Positions 49,555-63,540 are shown, counted from the stretch's first letter. The stretch is 64,000 bases of DNA from Adiantum capillus-veneris (GCA_014529385.2 CM043965.1:10964412-11028411), one strand, 5' to 3'. Translations and numbers: made by a program. Notes: generated by a model from the sequence alone, not told the origin.

Positions 49555-49855
49555 ACATTTCTCTTTGATAGACTACCTCCTTTTGGACCCCTATTGAGAT
49601 GTAACCATCTCTCCTCTTGGTCCCCTGCTGAGGTAAGTCTAGAAGCACTTATTGCACATTGCTCTTTGATAGACCATCTCCTTTTGGACCCCTATTGAGA
49701 TGCAACATCTCTCCTTTTGGTCCCGTGTTGAGATAGGTCTAGAAGCACTTATTGCACACATTTCTCTTTGATAGACCATCTCCTTTTGGACCCCTATTGA
49801 GATGGAACCATCTCTCCTTTTGGTCCCATGTTGAGATAGGTCTAGAAGCACATGT
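49555..49855. repeat. Minisatellite, about 100-bp unit, three copies
   Basis: Each unit has CTCTTTGATAGACCATCTCC (or a close variant) and TTTTGGACCCCTATTGAGAT, at about 49560, 49662 and 49762. Confidence 0.88.
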
Positions 49856-49859
49856 CTCT

Positions 49860-50250
49860 AGTCTAACTCTTGTTCTCGTTTATTCTCCTACATTAAATGA
49901 TCTGTTTAATATGAGAAAATCATTTGGTAAAGTTAGATATTATATTTTATGACAACTTAGGAGTAGGGTTTGTGCCAAAACTCTTACTTAGAGCAAAAAC
50001 TTGCTTTTGGTAAATATAGTGGTGAGAAATGACGTGCATTAAGGCAGATGCACCCTTTTGTTAAGCCAAAGTGGTCACATCCAGCTTGCATGGCTACCAC
50101 AAGTGGTAAGGAAACGATGAGAATTTGGCTAATTATAGGCAGTTGTGTAGTGACCACGTCCGGTATACCTATTCAAATTCTCATGCCCATGGCCTTAACG
50201 AGCTCTTAATAGCAGCTATGTCCATTGATTGCACATCGGGCTCTATATAG
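49860..50250. other. Unassigned spacer
   Basis: No gene, LTR or repeat recognised. Confidence 0.35.
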
Positions 50251-50289
50251 ACCATGATTGGCTATGAAAAATCGATCGTGTTTCCTAAT

Positions 50290-50560
50290 TTTTGAAGCTA
50301 GACCACACCCACCACCTAAAATTTTGTGGATAGCTCCCAACTCTTGTGTTCTAATCTTGCCCCACTCAAAGGCCACATGTGGCCCACCTTTACGATCACA
50401 TCTACCATATATACCACATAAGCCACAATGTTCAGGTCACCCGATTGCATCTAAAATGTTGTGGCTAGCTCCCAAATCCTATGTTCTAATCTTGCCCCAC
50501 TTGAAGGCCACATGTGGCCCGCCTTTACAATCACATCTACCATATATACAGAAGCCATAA
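50290..50560. repeat. 135-bp tandem duplication
   Basis: Two copies with CTAAAATTTTGTGG/CTAAAATGTTGTGG and GTTCTAATCTTGCCCCACT, offset by 135 bp (50316 and 50451). Confidence 0.88.
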
Positions 50561-50579
50561 GTTTGTAGGTCACGCGACG

Positions 50580-52587
50580 AATAATTGTAGTAAAGCAAAC
50601 TCCTCAACATAAATGATTTCTAGAGAGAACCTCATGACCTAACTAGTGGGTGGAGAAGTGTCAAAAGGCCATTTTAGGTAACAACACATCTACACAAACT
50701 CTAGCATGTGGTCATATGGTCAACCATATGACCGCGTGTGTGTAACCGATATGTGCAAGCTAAGAGACACCAAAGAATGGAGAAACAACAGGAAACCCTA
50801 TCTAGCAAAGGTAATGCCTATGAAGTCAAGTTGGAATCAACTAATCACCTAGAACACAATCACACTCCATCACCTATGAGCGAGATGATTGTCAGGTTAC
50901 GAATTAGACACTCTATATGTAGAGCTCAACCTCTAGTCTACCTCTACCAAATATGGAATTTTGACGCTAATATGCTAATCCAAGAATAAGTTCTAGTAAC
51001 ATTTATTTACAAATCATTAATCAATGCAAAGAGCACAACAAGAGGAATACCATGAATCAAACGGTTGTATTCAGAGAGTAAACACAAGTGTAGTGAACGA
51101 TGGAGTTATGACGCGCTCGCTGCTTATTAACTTCACTCACTGTTGTTCCTCGTGCATACTATGCCCTTAATTACTATGTCGATCAACTCACTCCACCTAC
51201 ACCCCATGTCGTAAAGGGCCCATGTTTCAGCTTTTGAGATGTTTATAAAAAGAGACTTTTAAAAACTAGGCCATCATTTAAAAATATCAAAGGCATTCTC
51301 TTTTACCTTTACAACCTCACTTAAAAATAGGTGCAATTTCATACAAAAAACCCCCAATCCAATGTGCTCAAGGGGGTCACTTAATAATTATGTAACTATC
51401 GCGTGAGTGTAGCAGAAGGGGTTATTATAATTTATTTGTTCACATAGTTTCACATACAACAGGGTACTACAAAATAGAATTGAATTTTTCAAACAAATTG
51501 AATAGAAAAAATGAATATTTTATTTGTAAAAATTCACAGGTAAGGAGTTTTAGAAATAGTCCTTGAACGCACGTGATATACATAATTTATACATAGTGAC
51601 TTCCCTGAGCCAATGTGGTGTCAAGGACACCCCTTTTTGTACCACCAAACCTTGCTTCCAGCTAAGTGTCAAGGCCAAAATTTCCAAGTTACATTAGGGA
51701 TATTTGGACTCTCAAAGGGGCTCTATAAGGATATTTGGATTTCTCTTTCTTGTTCAAAGTGGGCAATCCGGTGAAGCCCATGAAAGCTTCACCAAGAAAC
51801 CCCAGCTAGGAACATATCATTAGGAAAGTGGGTTCTAGATCCACAAACTACTTGACAAATTTGGAGTTTATTTTGTAGAAGTTTATGGCCTCCCCAATGA
51901 AGTTGAAACGTGAGAGGGGTTCCATTTATAAAATAGAGTTGTCACACCAAATGGAATCTTCTAAAATTGATGGCATGCTATACATCAATGGAAATATTTC
52001 AAAGAGTCAATTCTAATTCCAAAAGTTCTAACAAGTTTTTGATTTCATTTGTAAATTTTTTTTTGTGTGTGTGTTTTAGACAAGTCAACATGCTTATAGG
52101 CCCCTTTGAGTCTAAATTTTCCCTAATGAATTTTCATAGCGGTTAAACTTGGGTAATGTATACAAATTTCAACTTCAAAATTTTACTTAGTGATGCATCA
52201 CATCATTTGGTGATAAAAAATTCTCCCTTGTGAACCAAAGTCCACTTGCATGATACTGAATAGTTGCTCATAGCCACATAGCGTGGTGGTTTGGCATTGG
52301 AAACTGGATATACATGCTATTTGTAGAGATAATTGGAAAATCTTGATGAATTTGAACCTCTAGATAAGAAGTCAGGCCCAAAATTGGCTTTGGAACTTTT
52401 CACTTTTGACCTCTCTTGGTGTCTATGGTGATTTGGAGGCCCAAATTTGGCAAAAATGGCAATGCAAGGTGAAAAGACCCCATGAAACATATCGATGATG
52501 ACAATTGGACTAGTATTGTGATACTAGCCAATCTTGCTTAGTTTCACTAATACTTTTCCCACACATCTCCCATGGCTTATAGAAAAC
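50580..52587. other. AT-rich DNA without recognised genes
   Basis: About 2 kb in which I see no coding frame with a known motif, no LTR pair and no tandem repeat. The 83-codon frame at 50738-50989 is probably chance. Confidence 0.4.
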
Positions 52588-52793
52588 TGTTGGTGTAAAG
52601 GTACTGCGCCTTTGCCTAGGGTCGGACGTCCGGTGTTCGGCCGCCCACCCACTTTGTGTACATGGCCTTATTCATTATATACATATGAATAAGGAGCACC
52701 TCATTCTCTAGTTCTTGAGGTTGCTCCACCCACACCGTCTCATGCTCCTTCCCTTTCCTGCATGCACCGCATTGCACCACGTACGCACACTCA
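52588..52793 (+). repeat. Possible short LTR
   Basis: TGTTGGTGTAAAGG to CGCACACTCA, TG...CA ended, followed at 52801 by TATCAGAGC, the 3' part of the iMet primer site (the first three bases differ from TGG), and then ATGGCGGCAAACCGC. No second LTR is in the window. The LINE at 53318 cuts off anything downstream. Confidence 0.35.
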
Positions 52794-53342
52794 CAAGCAA
52801 TATCAGAGCTATGGCGGCAAACCGCACGTGCAATCGCTCTTTGACGATCGATTTGGAAGCGACGAAGCTCGTCGGCTATGGCAGATCTTGGAGCTGAAAC
52901 GTGAGCTTGACAGTTGCAGATCTGGAAAGGTGGATCGACATAGAGGAGATCTCGAATCTCGGCGGTTCTCGGCTACACAACGCACGTAGCCCCTCTTGGG
53001 CTTGAAAAGCTCTGCAGACACAGAGTCGAGCTTGAAGATTTGGAAGCTACCAAGGTAGAGAGTCGGGAGCAAGCCATTAAGTGCAAAGCTTGGCTTGGTA
53101 GAGCAGGCAGTCGAGCTTGATACTCAGAGCAGTCGGCAGGTCAACATAGAGAGAGAAGCTCATTGGAGAATTTGTGTGCAGGTAAATTGAATACAACAGT
53201 GTGGCACACACACACACAAACACACACATGCACACAGAGTTTTACGTTGAGGCTTAAAATCAAGATCTGCAGTCTCAGCAAGAGAAAAGCTTGGGAGTGG
53301 TGGTGTTTGAACACACACTTTTTTTTGTAATGTCATTTTGAA

Positions 53343-56144
53343 TTACCCATGGGAAACCTCAAGATGAGGAAAACCCACAAAAAATACTACAAACGGGAAA
53401 TAAAAAATAGTCAAAATAAAGCTCGTAATGACTGAGAGTAATGTCATCCAAGTCATAAGCCACTCGGAGAGACTGCAACAGAGCCATCTTGAAGAAGAAA
53501 ACATAATCGACTCGCATCTGCTGAAACATGAGGGAATTACGTACTCTCCACACCGTCCAAAGCGCCCAGAATCTGACCCAACCAAAAAAGTATGCATACG
53601 GCCGAAGCAATGGTGGAAGTACTCCAAAGATCCAAAAAGATCTACCAAAATGCATGCCAGGAAAACGCGTGCGAAAAGCAGTAGAGATGCAATCCACAAA
53701 CTGGAGCGTATGAGAACAAGACCACAGTAAATGTGGAATGGTCTCAACTGTTGCACCACATCTAACACATCATGAAGAGGCCAATCTCCTAGAACGTAGA
53801 AATTTGCCAATCGGGAGAACCCCAAGTATGCATCTCCACATAAACAGTCTCTCCTTCAGAGGCAATTTCGCATGCCACACCTTCATGACCTTACTCCGCC
53901 ACCAAATATCACTCTTGTTCATATTCCATACCTTATTACAGTGTTCGTACATCCAAGAAAATGATTGCAAATGACCATACACTTTCTTTGCAGAAATCAA
54001 AGAGACCAAAGAACCATCATAGTGCCAATCACAAATTCGGTTTTCTGCAACCTGCGGTGGAACAAGAGATATGGAATCAACCAGATTTTTAATGTTGTCC
54101 CACATACGCCTATAATGCATCCCAAGCCCAAAGATATGAGCATCCTGTTTGAACAAAAGCATCCATCCATCAGCATCCAGCACATCAATTACGCTACAAA
54201 TACCTTTTTGCGAGAGAAAATAAGCCTGTCTTGGATAGGATTGAACAAGAGTTTGATCAAAAACCCGACTCCAATGTAAACTTTCTAACCGAAGCGATTT
54301 GTCACATATGTCATCTCTACCATGCCACAACAAGTCCCATGTGACTACTTTCCAATCCACTACAAGACTGGAGGCAAAAGGACAACCAGGTATCGTGGCC
54401 TAAAACTTACTAAAAACCACATCCTAATACTATGGCTGCCAATGGCCAAAAGCCGGTGTAGAAACCGCATGAGAGCACAAAAACGCAAACATTTGCGTCC
54501 AAGGCTGCTTTTGCTCAACCAACATCAACAATAATGTGGCATTTCTTGCTATAACATGAGAACCCAGATGTAGAATATTCAAACCACCACAATGCTTCGG
54601 AGTACATAATTTATCCATCACAAGCAAACGCAGACCCTTTTTCTGAGAAGAAGTAGACCAAAAGTTCTCCAGTATCCGAGACATCAAAGCTCAAATACGA
54701 CGAGGTGGCCAATGCAACATAGGCAAGAAAAATTGCACATATGCCACCAATATGGACTGTCCTATTCCGAGTCTTACATGTAGCGACCAAGTGGACAATT
54801 TCCAATAGTGTAATTTAGACCTCAATTTGTTCTCAACCCAATCCAATAATTTTGCATCATTAACCGACCAAGCCAACGGGTATCCAAGATGTCTCACAAT
54901 TTGGTCAGGCTTCACTATCTCCCCTGGCCATAATACTGAGTGCCAATCCATTTGATGCAACGGTAACAATTTATATTTTCTAAAGTTTACTTGCAATCCT
55001 ACAGCTGTCCATAAAGATGCAATGCTTCCATTATACATTGAACATCCTCCATTGTATTTCCAAGCCAAAACATAGAGTCATCCGCATATGCTTGCACCAC
55101 AAAATGATATCTAGATGGCAATTCCAACCCATATAAACGCCCAGACACAGTCAAGGAGTCCAAGTACAACAAAAGAGGGTGCGTAGCAATAGCATACAAC
55201 ATAGCACTCAAAGGGCAACCTTGCCTAACCGATCTACCAAGATCCCATAATCGAGTCAACTCACCATCAATGATTCCAGCAGATTGACTATTCTCATATA
55301 GGAAATAGACCAATCGACACATCTTGGAACCAAAGCCCAAAGCCGTCATAGTCTGAGCGATGAAATCCCATTGAATCGTATCAAATGATTTCTCTATATC
55401 AACCTGCATGATAAGTACATCCTGTCCAGTATATTTTGCATACTCAATCCCCACAAAAGCATTAGCAATATTATCCATAATTTGCCTGCGAGGAATGAAT
55501 CCATATTGAGCAGGATGTATGCCTGAGAACAAACGATCTTTAATACGAGAAGCTATCATTTTCGACAACAATTTATAAAAAACCGGCATAAGCGTGATCG
55601 GACGCCAGTGCGAGAAGTATTCACATAATGTCTGCTTAGGCAACAGTTTCACCAATCCTTCTTTCCACGATTGCGGCAATGACTGTTTAACCCATGCCTG
55701 ATTAATCATGAAGAGTAGAGGCTACTTAAGGGACTCCCAAAAGCGAAGGAAAAATTCAAGTGTAAGACCGTCCCATCCAGAGGATTTCCAATGCCCAAGA
55801 TGCAACAAGCTATCATGACATTGAAAAACCATCCAGCGTCCCGCCGGGTCATTATGAGCCAACATTGGCTATAATTCATGACGCACCATCATTAAAACTC
55901 CCGAAAAAGAACCAGTACTAGCATAAGAAATCCAGAATCCTGCACAATACAATGATTGACCAAAAAAATCATGTTGATTATGCTCTTGCAATACCACATT
56001 ATCTGCTTTATTTGTATGTACGTAATGCCAGATGAGCTTCCACTTATCATGGTTGCACAATCCGCGCACATTATACATCAAACATCTAATAGGAGAATGC
56101 ATCTGTACAATATTTACAAACGATCCACGAGGCACAATCATCAA
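53343..56144 (-). pseudogene. LINE ORF2: endonuclease fragment, reverse transcriptase, C-terminal zinc region
   Basis: The start of the APE-type endonuclease (about 56099-55869) has YNVRGLCNHDKW and VVLQEHNQ. Near 55868 it joins directly to KSSGWDGLTLEFF, the stretch that normally precedes RT, so most of the endonuclease and the linker is gone. The RT frame (55709-54999) has RPITLMPVFYKLLSK, QYGFIPRRQIMDN, VDIEKSFDTIQWDF, RQGCPLSAMLYA and active site YADDSMFW. It continues in shifted frames (55068-54691, 54687-54430, 54360-53770) to an RSKVMKVWHAKLPLKERLFMWR zf-RVT stretch and, after another shift, to 53343. It would have reverse-transcribed its own RNA at the target site; it cannot now. Confidence 0.82.
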
Positions 56145-56215
56145 GTAGTGTTGCCCATAGGCACGTCCGCCTCCATACTACCATTCAATACAGCAGAATC
56201 CATAAGCATCCCTTG

Positions 56216-57373
56216 CTAGGGATTTTGATACATCGACAACGGCGCAGATGTCGACCCAAGCACAACGTCTTTATATGAATGAACCACTTTATCCCACGCT
56301 TCAACTAGCGACTTATGATCATGGGATGTAGATGCAGAGGTTCCACCACCTCTTCCATCCATAGCAGGTACATAATTCCTTGAAATAGACAAAACACGAG
56401 GTTTTGCGGCTTCTTGGGAATTCGCCAACCATCATTAGACTCTACCAGCTTAGCTTTACCTTTATTATCAGTCTTCCCAACAGTTTACATATTATCCAGA
56501 TTCTTAATGGAGTCTTTGCCTTGCTTGGCCTGCATGTTGCCATTAGACTCCCCCATCTTCGGCTTCATAGACGAAGCAGACAGAGGAACAACACGAGTTC
56601 TAGTCATAGGAACAACAGATGGTGGCAGTTTAAACATAGATTCCTGACATTCAGACATCATATGGCCAAATTTTCCACAACCAAAACAAGCACCTGCAAA
56701 CTTCCCCCATTTAAGTTTAAATGGCCTTTTGCCTACCATTGGATCACCAGAGTCAACCGTAATTCCTGACGGTGTAGGCACATCTGTATCCAATAGTACG
56801 AAAAATCTATTGGAATTAGTATCCAAGTTTTGGGGGAAAATCACTTTTCCTAATTGCGCAACCAAAATAGGCAAGAAATGTTTCCAAGTCCTCGGAAATC
56901 CAACTATTTCCACCTAGACTGGGCACCTGTGTCGTATCAAGCTCTGATAATATTTAGTAAGCCCCCTTGGCAAAACATGTATCATTTGCATGTTGAAAAA
57001 CAAAGGTGACATTTCCAACAAGCGCGAACAAGCATCCATGTCTTCCAACAACACCTCGTAAAACCCGCGGGCAACAAAATACACCCCTCGAACTGCTTGT
57101 CTTTTCAACAAAAAGTCAACCCATTGACCTACATCTTTGTGCCGATGGCATTTTGCTAGGGAAAAACAAAATAATGGCATTCAATGCATACTGTGCAACT
57201 GGATCCATCAATTGTTGAACCGGAATAATCACTTCAGTAGTGGGTTGTTGGCCTTCCCATGCATCCTGAGCATCCGCGAAATCCTCCGACAAACACTCTT
57301 TAATAATATGCGCAGCATCCACAGAGGAAAGGTCAACCTGTTTCCTATGCTTATATACAGCCTCTTCTGCCAT
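56216..57373 (-). pseudogene. LINE ORF1 (DUF4283-like domain plus zinc knuckle)
   Basis: The likely start is ATG at 57373 (MAEEAVYKHRKQVDL). After a frame change near 57150 comes a DUF4283-like region with GVYFVARGFYEVLLEDMDAC, then a TAG at 56916-56914. The next frame (56913-56485) has LVAQLGKVIFPQN and the knuckle CFGCGKFGHMMSEC (about 56686). A last piece in another frame ends at 56216. ORF1 proteins of plant L1 elements coat the RNA and have this layout. Confidence 0.72.
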
Positions 57374-58120
<747 letters not shown>

Positions 58121-58165
58121 TATACTGTGCATATGAAGAAAAACTTCCAAAAAAAACCCCCTTTC

Positions 58166-58166
<1 letters not shown>

Positions 58167-58205
<39 letters not shown>

Positions 58206-58212
58206 CCCCCCC
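58167..58212. repeat. Poly(C) run
   Basis: 38 C, one G, then 7 C; G-quadruplex-capable on the minus strand. Confidence 0.95.
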
Positions 58213-58503
58213 ACTCTTTTTTTAGACTCCTGCTGCCTGGACCATACTAGGTCAAAAAAACTTGTATTAAATACTACCGGGGGGCCAAGTCCTTTACTAA
58301 GTAATGATGCTCTGTCACGCGTGATCAATGGCTACTGCCCTCAGGGAGTAGCGAAGGTGGCCCTCATCCTCCCCCTAGTCCGTCGATCTCCATTGAAAGA
58401 TATGGGCGGGGTACTCGATGCTGTATCTCCTACTCATGGTGAAGCGTGGCCTTACTCTCTCGAGTTCGTGACACTGCACAAAGGAAAGGATCGCCTCCTC
58501 CTG

Positions 58504-58515
58504 CTATAAAAATAG
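58504..58515 (+). promoter_or_regulatory. TATA-like promoter element
   Basis: CTATAAAAATAG, a strong TATA match, lies upstream of the putative spliced leader. The leader's true transcription start is unknown. Confidence 0.45.
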
Positions 58516-60376
58516 GTGAGAGTGCATCTCTGCCCCTCACTTACCTACATTGGGTGTGCTGAGTCATTTTGTGAAACACTTCCTGTCTACTTGCCACTAC
58601 CAAGGAGAATGGACCTCTCCTCGGAGGTGACTCAGGTGTTTAATCCTTCCTCTGCTGTGTTTACTATTTTTTATACAGTTTGGTACACATACTAAATGAT
58701 TTTCCTACCTCTTGCTTGGTAAAAATATGCATACTGTGTAGGCTCGTTTCTTGTTTTGGGCTTCTTGCAAAAACTGAGCATATTAACACTTGCTACTGAT
58801 AGTCTTAAAAGGATGGATATAGTGAAAAAAGTATTGGAGCATCCTTGCCATATGCATAAGAAATGGCTCCTGACCTAGGACTTGATTGGGCCGACTTTTT
58901 GGCTTACTGTAGGGGCACTTCTGTGTGTGTATGAATGACAGTAAACGATGGTAAGTATGTGGTGATGAAGCATGAAGGTTGGATTGATGGCCGTTCAGGC
59001 TTCTATTGGGAAAAAAGCAAAAGGCAGGCTATTACTGTATACCGACTGTTTAAATGGTTGCTACAAGGGATTATGGCCAATGGGCCACTTGGTGAAAACA
59101 AATAGCATGTTGCTGTCGCTGTAATTATTGGTTGTTTCCATCTGACAGTTCTCGAAATCAGTGGGGCTCTCTCTTTCTGTCTTCTGTGATTAACTGGTTG
59201 CTTAGTATATTTTGGAACTCATATGCCGGACATTGCATATGGGAATAACCTGACATCCTTTTCCGAAGGTAAGTATGTAGTAGCACATTCTTCTAAACTT
59301 TTGAAATAAGCCATGGTTGGCATGACCAGACACTATTGGTCGAGATAATCGATAATGACTCTTTGGATAAATAAGCTAAGTGGATATTTGTTGGCTTGGG
59401 TATAGCCTCCAAGATGTTTGGCAAGAAAATTATAAAGTTCTGTAAATACTCTCATCTTGTCTTATTAGTTGGTTTTTTTTAAAAAAACGAGGCATCTATA
59501 ACCTATGGATAAACAAAAAATATCGGATCTCGCATCTTTTTACCTTTGATACCATAGGTTCTGCTAATTGAAGAAGGTAAGTATACAGTTGCTTCTTTAT
59601 ACATAGTCACTAAGCGGTGGCTCTTGGTGTTACCCTTGATGGACTCCACCATAGTTTTTTTTTAAAAAAAGAATATGAAAAACTCCTAAACTAAGCTTGT
59701 CTAAAGTAATTAAAACCTATAAGATGGACATGGATAACAACTGATATAGTCCATTGATACCTGTAAAACACATCCAAGGCTAACAGAATTGTTGTCTTGT
59801 TTGGATGGATGCAGGTAAGGACTTTATCTTATCTTGGATGGCTTTCTTTTCTTTGGCAAGCAACCTTTCTGTAATGAATTACTCACTGAGGAACCAGGAA
59901 GTTCTCCTATTTCTAATTTTACTGAAAGAGGACCTCTTTCCTACAATCATTGTACCTAAATAATTCTAATACTGAGTTATTTTGTACATATCAGTTCATT
60001 TATTCCTTGGCCAGCTGTCTTTTGAATGTAAAAATTCAATTATTTCTTATTAGTTAAGATTTAAAACAGCTACACACACATCCTATACATAAGGTTTCTC
60101 CTTTTTTTGGGAAAGCCGGGATGTTGGCCTAGGATATTTTCTTAGTAATGGAGCTCTAAATTGGACCCACAGTTGTTAAATTCTTCATTGGTAGACTGGT
60201 GTTAGGTGGCCCTCTTTAGACTCTTTTTCCTAGTTCCCTGCTCACGGCTACCATAGTCTCTGACTTTTGCTGGTTGAAGGTTTGCAGGACCAAGTATACT
60301 TTACTATTTAGACACTTTTTGCTAATCTTTATGTCACTTTTTTCAGGATTTCTCACGCTATAGATTGAAAGCACGC
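58516..60376 (+). other. Probable spliced 5' region of the PLE-like unit
   Basis: Identical GTAAGTAT donors occur at 58951, 59269 and 59577 and a GTAAGG donor after CAG at 59815. A strong acceptor CACTTTTTTCAG ends at 60346, 31 bp before the ATG at 60377. Candidate mini-exons end ...CCGAAG (before 59269), ...GAAGAAG (before 59577) and ...GATGCAG (before 59815). No long coding frame is seen here. Confidence 0.4.
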
Positions 60377-61850
60377 ATGAGCACTAATCACAACCCTAAG
60401 AATCATGCAAAGATTCTTGATCAGATTAAGCTTTACATTAAAAAAAAAACGAAAGGATGCCTTGGCTTTTAGAACTAGACCTTTCCTTGCTAGAAAAGCC
60501 AAACTATGTACTACATACTATGGCAAGAAAAAGTAAACCTGACCTCACTGTTTTGCAGACTCTGGCCTTATCTCAAGGATTGGAACTCACCTCGGAGCCC
60601 CTCTCTATGGCTTCATCTCTTGTCCTCAGATGTATAAGCAGTTTGGATGCTTCACAGCTTATTTATGATTCAGCTCTTGCCTCGGATAAAAAACTGTCTA
60701 TCTTGCATATGTTGTCATTTAATGACTGGGTAAAAATTCTGGCTACACTGGACAAGGACTCCCTAGAAGGAATGAACTTATTGACCCAATATATTGCCCA
60801 ACTTCCAGTCCTTGCTACACAATATCAGCAAGAGCTTGCTCAGTTTTCCTCCTCTGGGGCTGAGCTATCAAACTTCCTTAGAAAACTCTGTGGGCTTAAC
60901 CCCTCGTTTGTCTGCACCCCAAATAACCCCTCCATCCCTCCAACTGGAGGAATATTCTATAGAGATAGTGCTGCACTAGAGGCAGTAAAAGAATTCCAAA
61001 ACAATCTTTGTTCCCTCAATGATGTCAACCTCCTGGAGATGGTACCAAAAATCTCCAAAGTGTTTCTTGTCTTACCAATAAGACAAATAGAAATTGAATC
61101 TCTCGGAGTTGATCATCAACTATGGGTTCTACCGAACAAGGCTTTTCTTGCCCCCATTCTTAGTGAAATCTGGGTGTACTTGGCCAATCTCCCAGCCTCA
61201 ACAATAGAAGACTGTAAACTCAAGATTCTCAAAGGTGGACAGTTCCTAGACAAGGGAGAACTAATTAAAGCACCCTTTAACCTCCACCTCATCGACCACT
61301 CCAATGCCCCTCAAATGCTGGATTGTACATACGTACTAAAGGAAGTATGGAATTTGCAAAAAGCAACCCGGATTTCTACAGAGAGTCTATCTGGAATATC
61401 TTCCGCCCCTATTTAAAATGTGCTTGCAGATTTCTGGACCCAAAAGGTACCCGTGAATCAAGCATCATGTGGTTTAACCATGCAATATAGTTTATCCTCA
61501 ACCACTTGGATCTATTATTTCCAGAGAAACCTGTCGACTTTCATCTGTCCCTCATCTGCTCTTGGCTTGGTGGACAAGCTAAGCAGATTGTGACTGCACA
61601 AATTGCCTTTAATATTTTCCGCGGTCTTATGCATGATATTCTGAAAGAGCTTAAAGCAGATGAACCTGGTCTATACCTCACCACCTATGCTAACTATAAA
61701 GGAGTCAAATTCATCACTAATCTGCCTAAACCTTGTATTGAAGATGACGAGTCTCCTGCTCTAAAAAGAGCCAACTCTGCGGCCACTCCCAACTCCTTCA
61801 CCTCGTTTTTTTCACCTAGTTCCTCATCTAATTGAGGAAAATCCCGTAGT
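60377..61850 (+). pseudogene. N-terminal region of the PLE-like protein (unknown domain)
   Basis: The likely start is ATG at 60377 (MSTNHNPKNHAKILDQ). A run of ten A at 60439-60448 shifts the frame into the long 60457-61416 frame (about 319 codons, helical, with LDASQLIYDSALASDKKLSI). Around 61340 the better frame becomes the third one (KSNPDFYRESIWNIFRPYLK, then PVDFHLSLICSWLGGQAKQI), with one TAG before 61490. I do not recognise the domain; it precedes the RT where PLE and related elements carry variable N-terminal extensions. Confidence 0.5.
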
Positions 61851-61922
61851 GTTACAAGAGGGAGAGGCAAATTCCCCGCAATCAGAAACTTCCTTGAAAT
61901 CTAACCCTTAAATATATTGCAG

Positions 61923-63513
61923 GTCTCTACCAACCCTTGTGGAAGAAGGATTCTCAGCAAAGATGATTCAAAGCATGGTGCTATCTACATACATTGTCTG
62001 TTTCACAATATCCTTCTCGATTGGATCTCACCAAAAAACCTTTTTTGTGAGTGCTTTGACATTTTTTTTGGTGATCATAAACTGCTTGACAACATTCTCA
62101 TAGGATATATGGAAATACCATCATCCTATAAAAGGATTGGTTTTAGATAATGACTTTCTTAGACAAGAAACAATCCCTTACTGTACTTGCTTTCAATTCA
62201 CCTCATTTTGCAAGAATTTTGAAGGATTTGGTAAACATGTATGTACCCAGGATCTTAGTATTATAGATAATACCACAATACGAAGAGTACTAGGCAAAGG
62301 GCTCAATCACATACCCAACTATCCAAAAAACCCTTACCTTGCTCTATCAGCTTTACTTAGCTGCCTCACTGACCTTGTCAGTGCTCTCCGATTGGAGATG
62401 ACAGTCCTACCGGACTTAAAGGAATTAGTGAAGGAAGGCTTCCTTTATAAAATTTCTCAACTTCCTAGAAAATGGCTTTCATCTGATAACTCTTGGCTTA
62501 CTCCTCAACTAGCTCTTGATTTTCAACCAATCTCAGATAAATGGCTTGTGGTTGGGCTTGACAAAAGTGCCAACTGTCCTACTATTATGTGCAAATACCT
62601 TGCTTGGATAGCTGCTCGGGATCGAGTTTCAGGAAAAGAATTATGTCATACTAATAAAACACCGCAAGAGATTTTTGACAAGATCTCTAAACATCTAGAA
62701 CAACTTGGCAATTCCCTAAATAACAACAGGCTATCTGTACTATTTCCTACATATAAGTTTCACAAACATAAATTCAGATGGATATCTGCATCTTCACAGA
62801 TATCACGAAGGATATTACTTTATGCCTCGATATTATTCTCACAGAATTTAACCTCATTTGTGCAGAGAAACAAAAAATCTGCAAAAACTTCTTAAAAATC
62901 CAATACAATCCCTTCTGGATAACAAAAAACGCTACAGAAGTCACACTTAACCTTCCTCAACATATCTTCCACATCTTTTCAAATAACATAACACAATGCT
63001 ATGAAAACATTCCACTGAGTGGAGAACTCGGCCTAAAGACTGTTTTAGCTAAGGTTATTAAATTAGCCTTCTCCAATGCTAAAAAAAGAAAGTATCATTC
63101 TATATCTCTATAGATGGATTCAAACATCTCACTCTATACACCCTCTACACTTCAATGAAGAAAAAATCTGCGCCTATATCTTCTGGCTGCTGAATAACTA
63201 CACTGTGATTGCAGGCGGCTGCTGCTTTAACCAATGCCTTGGCATTCCTATGGGCTTCTCCTGTTCACCTCTTATGTGTAACATTTACCTTGCCTTTTTT
63301 GAATACAAATGGTGCTTAAAAAACTTAGAAACTAATCATAAAATACTTCCACTGTTCAATCATACTTTTGGATATATGGATGACCTGCTGAGTGTTAACA
63401 ACATAATGTTCTCTAACGAGATTGATCAAATCTACCTCCACTGCTTAAAAATAGAGCCTATCTCTCTCCCAGAAAATCCAACTACTGTTGAGAAATTCTG
63501 CAAATCAACCTAG
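61923..63513 (+). pseudogene. Reverse transcriptase of the PLE-like element
   Basis: A splice-acceptor-like TTGCAG (after CTAAC) ends at 61922. The 62137-62895 frame has an LDKSANCPTIMCKYLAW stretch (residues 141-157, like the ADK-x-x-x-x-V-V box of PLE RTs) and FPTYKFHKHKFRWISAS (203-219). After a shift near 62880 comes the motif A region SNNITQCYENIPL (62979-63017), in which the expected catalytic Asp is Asn (62985-62987). After another shift, motif B is LGIPMGFSCSPLMCNIYLAF (63238-63297) and motif C is YMDDLLSVNN (63373-63402). Three frames and the lost Asp mean this copy is dead. Confidence 0.68.
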
Positions 63514-63540
63514 AGTCTCAATGTGAGGTCCCTGCCCCTT

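Noticed and set aside
49085-49855. CRISPR-like array
   Set aside because: The repeats are imperfect, of different lengths and without unique spacers of constant size; these are plant minisatellites.
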